Shown here piece after piece: positions 1 to 8,318 of a stretch of DNA of 64,000 nt. A program made the translations under genes and the position numbers. The notes under the pieces are model-generated. The model ran no database searches. It was not told the DNA's origin and was given only the letters and a program-made list of their open reading frames with translations. Origin of the DNA: DAOUEX01 sp034430235 (GTDB taxonomy: Bacteria > Chloroflexota > Anaerolineae > UBA2200); contig CAYZGO010000009.1 in the NCBI GenBank assembly GCA_964478075.1, positions 1-64,000 on the forward strand. The letters run 5' to 3'. Position 1 is the stretch's first letter; each line of letters begins with the position of its first letter.

Positions 1-60
1 AATCTACCATGAGGCAACGATTCCCGCAAAGTTAGATTTATCGTGAGGCAATTCGCAAAC
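1..60. repeat. Two imperfect direct repeats beside the integrase remnant; possible attI-like region
   Basis: Two roughly 30-bp units, 1-30 and 35-60, share TGAGGCAA (10-17 and 44-51) and CGCAAA (25-30 and 54-59). GTTAGAT at 31-37 matches the integron core-site consensus GTTRRRY. Integron integrases bind direct repeats in attI next to their own 5' end, so position and content fit an attI remnant. No cassette or attC is visible because the window ends here. This is an inference from short matches. Confidence 0.3.
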
Positions 61-89
61 TTGCCACAACGGGACAGGACAGGTATAAT
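61..89 (+). promoter_or_regulatory. Sigma70-type promoter for the integrase remnant
   Basis: TTGCCA at 61-66 and TATAAT at 84-89 are separated by 17 nt. The -10 box is perfect and the -35 box matches 4 of 6. It lies 45 nt upstream of the ATG at 134 that begins the integrase remnant. Confidence 0.6.
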
Positions 90-133
90 AGAAACTTCAT
101 CAAGCCTGATACATTATATGCCAATAGGCCAGA

Positions 134-824
134 ATGCAAAACCCAATCGCAGACCAGAACATGAGCAAACGACCCAAAAAGCTGCTCGACCAGGCCTGCA
201 CTGAGCTGGGCCGAAGTGTACGCGATGCAATACGGCTCCCGTGCTGTCGCAGGACAGTGCAAGCACTATGCCTACAGCACCGAGAAAACCTACGTCTATT
301 GGGCCAAGCGCTTTGTCCTCTATCACAATAAACGACATCCACTGGAGATAGGTGAGAAGGAAATCAGCGAGTTTCTCACCTACCTGGCAGTCGACGAAAA
401 CGTGGCTGCTTCGACACAAAACCAGGCCCTCAGCGCGTTGCTGTTCCTATACCGCGAGGTACTGCACAAGGACCTGGAGTGCCCCTCGGATTGGTATGGG
501 CGAAAAGACCCAAACGCTTGCCCCCGGTCCTCACCAAAGAAGAAGTCGGGCACGAAGGCCAGCATCGCCAAACGGGTCACCCCCCACGCCTTCCGCCAGT
601 GCGAAGCCTCCCCGTGGGACAGCTTCGCCACCCACCTGCTGGAAAACGGCTACGATACCCCTGGTCCTTTGGCCCAGGGACAAAGGGTCCGCACCGTCCA
701 GGAACTCCTCGGCCACAAAGACGTGAAAACAACAATGATTTATACACACGTGATGAGGCGGAGAGGATTGGCTGTACGCAGTCCGCTGGACGAACCTCTC
801 AGCGTTGCTGGTTCGCATGAATGA
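134..824 (+). pseudogene. Integron-type tyrosine recombinase (IntI-like), frameshifted and internally deleted
   Basis: The pieces read like an IntI protein in shifting frames. The N-terminus starts at ATG 134 (frame 2). The SAM-like core-binding domain, with motifs STEKTYVYWAKRF and ASTQNQALSALLFLYREVL, is in frame 3 from about 260 to 480. A stretch with WAKRPKRLPPVLTKEEV is back in frame 2 near 495-545. The C-terminal catalytic part is in frame 3 from about 555, with SFATHLLENGYD, RTVQELLGHKDVKTTMIYTHV and RSPLDE. The middle of the catalytic domain, including the box I arginine, is missing. Several short extra segments interrupt conserved blocks, for example a 22-nt piece near 236-257 containing CTGTCgcagGACAG. 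The family cuts and joins DNA at attI/attC sites; this copy cannot be functional. Confidence 0.85.
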
Positions 825-1124
825 GTGTTCCCTTCCTTTTTCGTGGTGTGCACTATCTACTTTGACTCCAAGACCGCGTCCGCATGGTCAGGGCTTTGGC
901 ACTTTGAGCAGTATCGGTTAGAATCAGTTTGGGGATTCCTGCTAATGGGTAGTCTCCCCCAATTGCGTTGCTATGAAAACTGACCCGCTGTCTCACCGCA
1001 AAGACCGCTGAGAACGCTGAGAGAACTTGAAACTCTGCGCACTCTGCGTGCTCTGCGGTAAAGTACATGTACCAACACAAAATAGGTAGACCACCTGCTA
1101 ATGCATATTGGAGTAAGAGCAGCA
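825..1124. other. Intergenic stretch holding a dispersed repeat
   Basis: No credible gene is seen. The right half is filled by the repeat at 951-1062, described separately. The rest shows no clear promoter or terminator that I can support. Confidence 0.6.
951..1062. repeat. Dispersed palindromic repeat, CACCGCAGAG family, copy 1
   Basis: The block begins with AGTCTCCCCCAATTGCGTTG and continues into CACCGCAAAG ... CTCTGCGGT, whose ends form a long imperfect palindrome. Its reverse complement matches 31673-31881 over both the CCCCCAATTGCG end and the CACCGC palindrome, so the two are copies of one element. A shorter relative lies at 22928-23002. Confidence 0.75.
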
Positions 1125-1883
1125 ATGCTGGAGATACTCTATGGCCGCAACGCAGTGTATGAGGCTCTCAGGGCTGGCCGCCGCCGCTTTGAGAACGTGC
1201 TCGTTGCTGAGGGAATTCGGGAGAGCGGTACGGTGGCCCGCATCTTGACTCTGGCTGCGGAGCGAGGCATACCAGTCAAGCGCGTCGAGCGTCAGCAGTT
1301 GGATCGGCTTGGCACTGTAAATCATCAGGGCGTAGCTGCTCAGGTGGAGTCGTATCCATACGCAGAGTTGGACGCCATGCTGAATCTGGCTCAGCAGCTC
1401 AGTGAGCTCCCCTTCCTCCTGCTCCTCGATTGCCTGCAGGACCCGCAGAATTTGGGCACACTGTTCCGCACAGCGGAGGCAGTTGCCGTGCACGGCGTGG
1501 TCATCCCCCGCCGTCGGGCTGCACAGGTCACTCCCTCCGTTAGCAATGCCTCTGCTGGCGCTGTGGAGCATCTTCTGATCGCCCAGGTGACGAACCTGAC
1601 GCGAACCATGGCCAAACTAAAGAAGCAGGGCGTTTGGGTCGTCGGCCTGGAGCACATACCAGAGGCACAGGACTATCGCAAAGCTGACCTGAACATGCCA
1701 CTGGCATTGGTAGTGGGCAGCGAAGGCCGGGGGCTGGGCCGTCTGGTACGCGAGCGTTGCGACTTGTTGATCAAGCTGCCCATGCGGGGAAACATCAATT
1801 CCTTGAATGCTTCAGTGGCTGGGTCCATCGCACTCTACGAGGCGTGGCAGCAGCGCACGGGAAAGAACCCACCCCAGAAGTAA
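1125..1883 (+). CDS. rlmB: 23S rRNA (guanosine-2'-O)-methyltransferase, RlmB/TrmH family
   Basis: This 252-residue SPOUT-class methyltransferase transfers a methyl group from SAM to a ribose 2'-OH, most likely G2251 of 23S rRNA as in RlmB. It opens with the small substrate-binding domain (LEILYGRNAVYEALRAG) and continues with the knotted SAM domain: motif 1 DPQNLGTLFRTAEA, motif 2 VVGSEGRGLG and motif 3 PMRGNINSLNASVAGSIALYE. I start at ATG 1125 rather than the in-frame ATG 1101. The family normally begins at MLEILYGRNAV, and GGAG lies at 1110-1113. A strong terminator follows the stop. It stands alone. An exact target other than G2251 cannot be excluded within the family. Confidence 0.9.
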   Translation: MLEILYGRNAVYEALRAGRRRFENVLVAEGIRESGTVARILTLAAERGIPVKRVERQQLDRLGTVNHQGVAAQVESYPYAELDAMLNLAQQLSELPFLLLLDCLQDPQNLGTLFRTAEAVAVHGVVIPRRRAAQVTPSVSNASAGAVEHLLIAQVTNLTRTMAKLKKQGVWVVGLEHIPEAQDYRKADLNMPLALVVGSEGRGLGRLVRERCDLLIKLPMRGNINSLNASVAGSIALYEAWQQRTGKNPPQK

Positions 1884-1916
1884 AAAGGGGGCGCATTGAC
1901 GTGCGCCCCCTCTTTT
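1882..1916. terminator. Bidirectional intrinsic terminator between rlmB and the ABC permease
   Basis: GGGGGCGCA (1887-1895) pairs with TGCGCCCCC (1902-1910) across a 6-nt loop. It is flanked by an A-run on the left and TCTTTT on the right, so it can stop transcription from both strands of this convergent pair. It overlaps the rlmB stop codon. Confidence 0.85.
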
Positions 1917-1935
1917 CAATAGACACTGTGCCACT

Positions 1936-3156
1936 TCACTTCTCGTACGGTACGCCTTCCGCAGCGGGCGGGGTAGCGCGGCCAATAAGGCCAGCAACCA
2001 CAATCATGGTCACAATGTAAGGCGCCATGCCAAGAAACTGGTAGGGCAGCGGCACATTCAGTATCTGCAGCTTGATCTGCAGAGCATCAGCGAAACCAAA
2101 GAGCAGCGCACCCAGGAAAGCACCAATAGGGTTCCAGTTGCCAAAGATCATGGCTGCCAAAGCAATGAATCCCTTGCCGCCAGTCATCACGTCCTCAAAG
2201 CTGCCAACTGTTTCCAGCGAGAACCAGGCTCCTGCCAGGCCAGCGATGCATCCGCCGATTATCACATTAATGTAACGGGTCTTAAAGACGTTGACGCCCA
2301 CGGTATCCGCGGCTCGGGGATGTTCCCCAACAGCGCGTGTGCGTAGACCCCACGGAGTGTAAAACAGAACAACGTGCAGTAATGGCAATAGGAACAGCAT
2401 GGTGTAGACAATAGGCTGGCTCCGAAAGAAGACCGAGCCCAGGACAGGGATTTCTGACAGCAGCGGTATTTTAATAAGGGGCAATGTTTGCCCCACAAAG
2501 TAGGCCTTTACCAGGTAAGCACGGCGTAGAAAACCGGAAGCGCCTACAGCCAGGATGTTGATGGCTGTGCCGCTGATAATCTGATCTGTCTTGAAACGAA
2601 TCGACAGCACAGCATGCAGGGCGGCCATCAAACCTCCAACCAGGATGGCTACCAACACGCCTATCCAGATGTTCCCGAAGAAAAGGTTGGCCCCAAAGCC
2701 AAAGGCGGCCGCTGCCAGCATCATGCCCTCAATGCCAATATTCACCACGCCAGACCGCTCACACATGATCCCAGCCATAGCGCCCAGTGCGATCGGCGTG
2801 GACATGCGCAGGCTGGAAGCAAGCATCCCTACCAGATCAATGCTCGCTCCCTGCGCCAGAGCAGTCAGTAAGCCCAGAAGCACCAATAGCAGGCTGAACG
2901 CCAAGGATGCACCAGCCGCACGTGCATTGCTGAGAGCCAGAGCGGCCAGCCCGGTCAGCGCACAAAGCGCCCCACAAACGGTTACGGTCAACTGTGAGGG
3001 CACCGGTTGCCGACCGAACTTCTCGAAGCCGAGGATTGAGACCTGTGCGGCATCTATCCTGAGTCTGGCAATCACGATCATCAAGAGCCCAATGACAATG
3101 AACACTACTGCGAGGGCGCGCAATCGAGAGAAGCGAGCCTTGGTTGTTTCTGTCAT
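1936..3156 (-). CDS. ABC transporter permease, BMP/nucleoside-type (NupC/YufQ-like)
   Basis: This 406-residue inner-membrane protein belongs to the branched-chain-type permease fold (BPD_transp_2). It has an N-terminal membrane segment, then a run of hydrophobic helices carrying the family signature of this subunit: MSTPIALGAMAGIMCERSGVVNIGIEG and, later, GANP/GEHP-type loop residues (AVGEHPRAADTVGVNVF). It is the second of two paired permeases. Its partner ends 15 nt upstream and the ATPase overlaps that partner. In Bacillus, Lactococcus and Streptococcus such sets import nucleosides delivered by a BMP lipoprotein. It is last in the operon and runs into the terminator at 1882-1916. Confidence 0.88.
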   Translation of the reverse strand: MTETTKARFSRLRALAVVFIVIGLLMIVIARLRIDAAQVSILGFEKFGRQPVPSQLTVTVCGALCALTGLAALALSNARAAGASLAFSLLLVLLGLLTALAQGASIDLVGMLASSLRMSTPIALGAMAGIMCERSGVVNIGIEGMMLAAAAFGFGANLFFGNIWIGVLVAILVGGLMAALHAVLSIRFKTDQIISGTAINILAVGASGFLRRAYLVKAYFVGQTLPLIKIPLLSEIPVLGSVFFRSQPIVYTMLFLLPLLHVVLFYTPWGLRTRAVGEHPRAADTVGVNVFKTRYINVIIGGCIAGLAGAWFSLETVGSFEDVMTGGKGFIALAAMIFGNWNPIGAFLGALLFGFADALQIKLQILNVPLPYQFLGMAPYIVTMIVVAGLIGRATPPAAEGVPYEK

Positions 3157-3171
3157 GATTTCATCTACTCC

Positions 3172-4290
3172 TTATCTGCCCCAGCCTCGGGTGAAGACGA
3201 TTTCTCGTATCTCCTCTTTCCTCCTCTTGATGCGGTACAGCCAGCGAATGATCTCATCAGCGGCGATGAACACGATGACCAAGGCCTGCACAATGTTAAC
3301 AAGATCAATGGAAATACCAGCCCGAAGTTGCATCAGCCCTGCGCCATTGCGGAGCGCTGCCCACAGAAAAGCCGCGGGTAGGATGCCAAACGGGTGGCTC
3401 TTCGCCATGAGAGCAATAGCAATGCTGTCAAAACCATAGCCAGAGATGAACATGGCAGGCAGATTATGATTCAGGCCAAGCACCTCGCCAGTGCCAGCCA
3501 AGCCAGCCAACGCCCCGCTCAGGACCATAGCCAGGACAAAGTTGCGCGTCACGCTCATGCCCGCGTACTTCGCTGCGTCAGGATTCGCGCCCACTGTCCG
3601 GATTTCGAATCCCAGAGTTGTCTTCCACAGCAACCAATAGACAACAAAGATAGCTACAATAGCGATGAGCAAGCCGGCGTGAAGCCGATAGGGAGGCAGC
3701 AATTTGGGAAGCATGGCCGACGGCTGGATGTAGGGTGTGCGGGGCATAGTGGCGGCCGCATCAAGCATCGGGTTTTTGACCAAATAGTCCACCGTCTTGA
3801 CTGCAATATAGTTCAACATGATCGTATTAATGACCTCGTGGGCCCCTAGCTTAGCCTTGAGGAAGCCGGGTATTGCACCCCACATAGCACCGCCCAATGC
3901 TCCCGTGAGCAGTGCCAGAGGTAAATGCACATACACAGGTAGCCCCTTCGCTGCATAGGCGACAAAAACCGAGCACAGTGCCCCCATGTAGAACTGGCCT
4001 TCAACGCCAATGTTGAACAGGCCACAACGGAAACCCAAGGCTACAGCCAGACCAGCTAGTGTGTACGGCGTGGTGATAACCAGGGTCTCAGTGAGATTGC
4101 GCACACTGCCAAATGCCCCTTCCAGGAGCCCTCTGTAGGCCACGACCACATTGGCTTTGGCGGCCCAGATGACAACAGCGCCAATGGCCAGCGCTGTGAA
4201 TACGGCCAGAACAGGAACCGCCAGGTCTGTCACAAGGCGTATCCAAGCAGCAGGAGCTTGGACTGTCATTTCCCTTGATTCAGCGGTCAA
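3172..4290 (-). CDS. ABC transporter permease, BMP/nucleoside-type (NupB/YufP-like)
   Basis: This 372-residue integral membrane protein has about nine hydrophobic segments. Family signatures include GLAVALGFRCGLFNIGVEGQ near residues 80-100, GAIPGFLKAKLGAHEVINTI and the EIRTVGANPDAAKYAGM loop, which contacts the ATPase. It is the first permease of the heterodimeric BPD_transp_2 pair. The start ATG overlaps the end of the ATPase gene by 4 nt, implying translational coupling. Downstream the second permease follows after 15 nt. The substrate is expected to be purine or pyrimidine nucleosides, judged from the BMP domain upstream; it is not proven by sequence. Confidence 0.88.
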   Translation of the reverse strand: MTAESREMTVQAPAAWIRLVTDLAVPVLAVFTALAIGAVVIWAAKANVVVAYRGLLEGAFGSVRNLTETLVITTPYTLAGLAVALGFRCGLFNIGVEGQFYMGALCSVFVAYAAKGLPVYVHLPLALLTGALGGAMWGAIPGFLKAKLGAHEVINTIMLNYIAVKTVDYLVKNPMLDAAATMPRTPYIQPSAMLPKLLPPYRLHAGLLIAIVAIFVVYWLLWKTTLGFEIRTVGANPDAAKYAGMSVTRNFVLAMVLSGALAGLAGTGEVLGLNHNLPAMFISGYGFDSIAIALMAKSHPFGILPAAFLWAALRNGAGLMQLRAGISIDLVNIVQALVIVFIAADEIIRWLYRIKRRKEEIREIVFTRGWGR

Positions 4291-5807
4291 CTTGCCTTCT
4301 CCTCTCTAATCCCAGCCATGAGTAATCCCAAATGCTCCGGCGTTGCCTCTGCTGCTGGCAAGGTTTCGATGTTTTTCCCCTTGTACAAAACGGCGATGCG
4401 GTCGGATAGAGACAGAATCTCGTCTAATTCCACCGAGACAAGTAGGATTCCACAACCCGCATCGCGCTGCTCTACCAGTCGTTGGTGAATGAACTCGATG
4501 GAGCCAACATCCAAGCCCCGAGTCGGCTGAGCAGCTATGACGAGCTTGCTTGCTCGAGAGAACTCGCGAGCCACGATGAGCTTCTGTCGGTTTCCCCCTG
4601 ACAGGGTGCCGGCCAGCGCGTATTCGCTCGGTGTACGTATGTCGAATTCTGCAATCAGACGCCGCCCGTAGTCATCAATAGCCTCATTGTCCATGACCAT
4701 CCCATGGGCAAAAGGAGGACGGTAATAGCTACACAGCACCAGATTGTCTACGAGGGGATAGCTGAGCACCAGACCATGTTTCTGGCGATTCTCCGGCACA
4801 TGGGCAACACCGCTTTCAATAACCTGGCGCGGCGAAGCGTTTGTCGTCTCCCGGCCGAGTATTTCGATCCTGCCATCCACAGATCGGCGCAAGCCCGTGA
4901 TGGCTTCCACCAATTCGGTCTGACCATTACCCTGTACGCCTGCTACACCCAATATCTCACCTGCGCGCACCTCCAGGTTGACCCCGTCCACAGCCATATA
5001 CAGACGGTCATCCTTAACCTTGAGATCTTTTATCCTCAGTACAACATCGCCCAGCTTCGGCGGCCCTTTTTCCACGGTGAGAAGCACTTCCCGGCCGACC
5101 ATCATCGTTGCTAACTTGGATCTTGTGGCTTCCCTGGGTGTGGTGGTGCCAATCACATGCCCATCGCGCAGTACAGTAATACGGTCTGCTACAGCAAAGA
5201 CCTCTTTGAGCTTGTGCGTAATGAAGATAATTGACTTACCTTGGGCACTAAGAGACCTCATGATGCTAAACAGTTCGTTGGCCTCCTGCGGCGTCAATAC
5301 TGCAGTGGGCTCGTCCAAGATCAAGATATCGGCCTCGCGATAAAGCGCCTTAACAATCTCCACACGTTGCTGAATGCCTACGGATAAATCACTGATATAA
5401 GCATCAGGATCGACATCCAGACCGAATTCATGCGAAAAGTCACGAATGCGTCTGGCAGCATTGGTACGATCCAAGAGTCCGTTCCTGGTGATTTCCGTGC
5501 CCAACATAATGTTCTCAGCCACGGTGAAAACGGGAATGAGCATAAAGTGCTGGTGCACCATGCCGATGCCATGCGTGATGGCGTCGCGCGGTTCGTTGAT
5601 CTTGATCTCCTGTCCATTGAGGAGGATCCGTCCTTCATCTGGCCGGTAGAGACCATAGAGGATGTTCACCAGCGTGGTCTTGCCCGCACCATTCTCGCCT
5701 AGCAAAGCATGTATCTCCCCCTTCTCAAGCTGGAAATCAATATGATCGTTTGCTTGGACGCCAGGAAATGCCTTGCAGATGCCATGCATTTCTAGAGCTA
5801 GGGTCAT
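4287..5807 (-). CDS. ABC transporter ATP-binding protein, double-ATPase type (NupA/YufO-like)
   Basis: This 506-residue tandem-cassette ATPase is of the sugar/nucleoside class (like RbsA, MglA, YufO). The first cassette has Walker A GENGAGKTT, signature LSVGIQQRVEI and Walker B ILILDEPTAVL. The second has a degenerate P-loop, GVQGNGQTE, signature LSGGNRQKLIVARE, and AAQPTRGLD at Walker B in place of the canonical acidic residue; such weak second sites are usual in this class. I start at ATG 5807 (MTLALEMHGICKAFPG). GGAGG lies about 7 nt upstream, and the open frame further upstream carries no family sequence. It couples to the first permease by a 4-nt overlap and drives uptake of the ligand bound by the upstream lipoprotein. 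Confidence 0.9.
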   Translation of the reverse strand: MTLALEMHGICKAFPGVQANDHIDFQLEKGEIHALLGENGAGKTTLVNILYGLYRPDEGRILLNGQEIKINEPRDAITHGIGMVHQHFMLIPVFTVAENIMLGTEITRNGLLDRTNAARRIRDFSHEFGLDVDPDAYISDLSVGIQQRVEIVKALYREADILILDEPTAVLTPQEANELFSIMRSLSAQGKSIIFITHKLKEVFAVADRITVLRDGHVIGTTTPREATRSKLATMMVGREVLLTVEKGPPKLGDVVLRIKDLKVKDDRLYMAVDGVNLEVRAGEILGVAGVQGNGQTELVEAITGLRRSVDGRIEILGRETTNASPRQVIESGVAHVPENRQKHGLVLSYPLVDNLVLCSYYRPPFAHGMVMDNEAIDDYGRRLIAEFDIRTPSEYALAGTLSGGNRQKLIVAREFSRASKLVIAAQPTRGLDVGSIEFIHQRLVEQRDAGCGILLVSVELDEILSLSDRIAVLYKGKNIETLPAAEATPEHLGLLMAGIREEKAS

Positions 5808-5859
5808 TTGTCCCTCCTTCGTGAACCACAGGGAGATACTTAACGTGGATACACAACAA

Positions 5860-5890
5860 GGGTGCTGTGTCACCGAGCAGCACAGCACCC
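5860..5890 (-). promoter_or_regulatory. Hairpin between the binding-protein gene and its ABC genes
   Basis: GGGTGCTGTG (5860-5869) and CACAGCACCC (5881-5890) form a perfect 10-bp stem with an 11-nt loop. On the transcribed minus strand it is followed by TTGTTGTG, a poor U-tract. Such hairpins often lower expression of transporter genes relative to the abundant binding protein, by partial termination or by protecting the upstream mRNA end. Confidence 0.65.
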
Positions 5891-5908
5891 ATCTTGAGCT
5901 CGGTCGGG

Positions 5909-8170
5909 TCACTCCAGCGTAGCGCCGGTTTCGATCGTACCTTCCTTCAAGCCTTTAGCGATCTGCTCCAGCTTGGCCTTCACCTCTTCAGGAACCACAT
6001 CCTCCGTCTCGTGGAAGGGCGCAAGCCCCACACCATCGTTCGCCGCCTTGAAGAGCAGGTTCCCACCCTGCCAGGTGTCCCACACGGCGTTGCTGATTGC
6101 AGTGTAGACGGACACGTCTACTCTCTTCATGGCGCTGGACAAGAGCTTGTCAGACCCATCTACGCTGCCCTTCCCAAAGGTCGTCAGGTACTCGTCCTGA
6201 TCCACGCCGATGACGTACACTCCGTGCTGCGCCGCACCCAGAATGCCTCCAGAGCCAGTCGGTCCACCGGCCCCAAAGATCACATCTGCACCCTCTGCAA
6301 TCTGGGATAGCGCTGCCTCCTTGCCCCTCGCAGGATCTGTGAAGCTGTCAATGTACACGCCCAGTACCTTGCATTCAGGACTGACGTAGTGTACGCCATT
6401 CTCGTAGCCCTTGCGGAACTTGATCACCGGCGGAATCTCCATGCCGGCCACGATCCCTACCACGTTGCTCCTGGTCATCAAGCCCGCCAAACAGCCAGCC
6501 AGAAAGCCCGATTGGTCTTCTGAGAAGATCAGCCCAGCTACGTTGGGAACCACTTCCGCCTGCAATTGGTCCACACCTGCAAACTTGATGTCAGGGTACT
6601 TCTTGGCTATCTCAACCGTGGCATCCCCAATCATATAGCCAACTGTGATGATCATCTCGTACCCTTCCTGGGCGAACTGCTCAATGTTCTTCTCATAGTC
6701 CGTCGGTGCCAGGGTCTCAATGAATGCCGACTCCAGACCAAACTCCTCCACAGCCCTCATCATGCCTTTGTAGGCAAACTCGTTGAACGTGCCGTCGTTG
6801 ACCTTCCCAACATCGGTGACCAGCCCAACCTTCACCTTCTTCTTCGGGCCCAGGCCGGCTTCCTTGATACAGCGGTCAGCATCTTCCTGCATCCTGCGGG
6901 CTGCCTCTTCCGGAGTAAGTACGCCAGCCAGCACTGCTTGCTGATTGGGACGCACGCTATCCCAGAAGCAGCGCAACTGGGGAGCAGCGGGCATGCCACG
7001 CCCCTTCTGCAACTGGGCAATAGATCCGGCCATGATTGAATCCTGCTGGATCAGAGGCAAACTGGCCACTTGCTTGTTGGAAGGCAGCTTCTTGAGTTCC
7101 TCCAGCCACATCTGCTGCGCGTGCTCGCCGGTCATGAACTCGACGAGCTTTTTGACCGCTTCAAACTCGGGCGTGCCCGGAGTCACCTGACTGCTGATCA
7201 TGTAGTAGCGCCCTTCGGTCATAGGCGTTGGCCACAGTCCAGTCTTGACTACCTTGGGGATAGGAGCCGTGCCAAAGTTCATACCCTTCTGCGCATAGCC
7301 TCTCAACGACCAGTCGCCGTCAATCAGCATGGCTGCCTTGCCCTCTTCGAACAAAACACGAGCAGTTTCATAGTCGCATCCAGACGGAACGACTTTGTAC
7401 TTGGAGCTCAGGTCGTACACGAACTGCAAGGCATCAACCATGGCCGGTGTGTTGAGCGTAGGCATGTCAGTGGCCTCATCCAGCGCCCAGCCACCGAAGC
7501 CGCCTAACCATGGGGCAAGCCAGAAGGGCTCCTGTGTGTTGTATACCAAGCCCCAGACGCTGGCCGCTTCGTCAGTTGCTTCCTGAGCCATTCTGATCAA
7601 TTCGTCAGTGTCTGCCGGTGGAGTGGAGATAAACTCTTTGTTGTAGATCAGCATCAGGTGGTTGCCAGCCTGATCAGGGATACCCCACAAGGTGCCTTCA
7701 ACTACGCCGCCTGCCAGCGCACCAGGCAAGAACGTGCCCAGGAAGGCCTGATCGAACATGTCCTCGATGGGCAGCAGAATACCCCTGGTGCTGAACAGCC
7801 CGGCAAAGTTGTTGGGACAGCGGATGATTTCAGGAGCCTCCCCAGCCAGAGAGGCAATCTGGAACTGGTTGCGCAACTCCTCGTTGCCATAGTTCGTGAC
7901 CTCAACCTCGATGTTGGGGTTCGCTGCCATAAACTCATTAACCAGAGGGTAGAGAACAGTGTTGCGCTCGACCTCCCCTTCCTGGTCCCACATGACGATC
8001 TTGACCTTCAGGACTGGTGTCGCCGTTGGCAGCGCAGGGCTCGCTCCCGGTTCCGTAGGCTTGGGTTGGGGCTTGGCGGTTGGCATTGGCGTAGGCGTGT
8101 CTTTCGGGGCACACGCGGTCAATGTGAGCACAATTACCAACGGCACTAGGGCGGAAAAACACTTCCGCAT
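5909..8170 (-). CDS. Fused solute-binding lipoprotein: family-1 (MalE-type) domain plus BMP-type nucleoside-binding domain
   Basis: This 753-residue lipoprotein has signal and lipobox LTLTAC (Cys 20), then a Thr/Pro-rich linker to about residue 53. Residues about 54-440 resemble extracellular solute-binding protein family 1 (carbohydrate-type), with VKIVMWDQEGE, a GKAAMLIDGDWS block and a typical C-terminal helix region. Residues about 445-753 are a complete BMP/PnrA-like domain: DVGKVNDGTFNE, FSEDQSGFLAGCLAG, VIFGAGGPTGSGG and GVDQDEY. The joined part is short (GLGPKKKVKVG) and the frame is open throughout, with no sign of a junction error. Both single families are about 300-420 residues, so this is a true tandem fusion. 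It is the first gene of the operon, has AGGAGGG just upstream of ATG 8170, and a strong promoter. It presumably feeds the NupABC-like transporter downstream. Confidence 0.9.
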   Translation of the reverse strand: MRKCFSALVPLVIVLTLTACAPKDTPTPMPTAKPQPKPTEPGASPALPTATPVLKVKIVMWDQEGEVERNTVLYPLVNEFMAANPNIEVEVTNYGNEELRNQFQIASLAGEAPEIIRCPNNFAGLFSTRGILLPIEDMFDQAFLGTFLPGALAGGVVEGTLWGIPDQAGNHLMLIYNKEFISTPPADTDELIRMAQEATDEAASVWGLVYNTQEPFWLAPWLGGFGGWALDEATDMPTLNTPAMVDALQFVYDLSSKYKVVPSGCDYETARVLFEEGKAAMLIDGDWSLRGYAQKGMNFGTAPIPKVVKTGLWPTPMTEGRYYMISSQVTPGTPEFEAVKKLVEFMTGEHAQQMWLEELKKLPSNKQVASLPLIQQDSIMAGSIAQLQKGRGMPAAPQLRCFWDSVRPNQQAVLAGVLTPEEAARRMQEDADRCIKEAGLGPKKKVKVGLVTDVGKVNDGTFNEFAYKGMMRAVEEFGLESAFIETLAPTDYEKNIEQFAQEGYEMIITVGYMIGDATVEIAKKYPDIKFAGVDQLQAEVVPNVAGLIFSEDQSGFLAGCLAGLMTRSNVVGIVAGMEIPPVIKFRKGYENGVHYVSPECKVLGVYIDSFTDPARGKEAALSQIAEGADVIFGAGGPTGSGGILGAAQHGVYVIGVDQDEYLTTFGKGSVDGSDKLLSSAMKRVDVSVYTAISNAVWDTWQGGNLLFKAANDGVGLAPFHETEDVVPEEVKAKLEQIAKGLKEGTIETGATLE

Positions 8171-8254
8171 TTTCCCTCCTTAAGCATGTGGGGTATTCTG
8201 CATCCATTCTTTGGGTGCAATGGGGTCATAACAGCCAAAGAGGTGCTTGTCCAT

Positions 8255-8282
8255 ATTGTAGCTAATTGCGGTGCGTTGTCAA
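8255..8282 (-). promoter_or_regulatory. Promoter of the BMP-type transporter operon
   Basis: Read on the minus strand, TTGACA (8277-8282) and TACAAT (8255-8260) are 16 nt apart. The predicted start lies about 75-80 nt before the ATG at 8170. It is among the best sigma70 matches in the window, consistent with high expression of the binding protein. Confidence 0.75.
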
Positions 8283-8318
8283 TTCACAATCAAGTGCGCA
8301 GACCGTGTCCAGCTTGGA

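Noticed and set aside
2591..3439. Long plus-strand open frame over the permease gene
   Set aside because: It is antisense to a clear permease, lacks a ribosome site, and is rich in Pro/Arg/Ser as shadow frames are.
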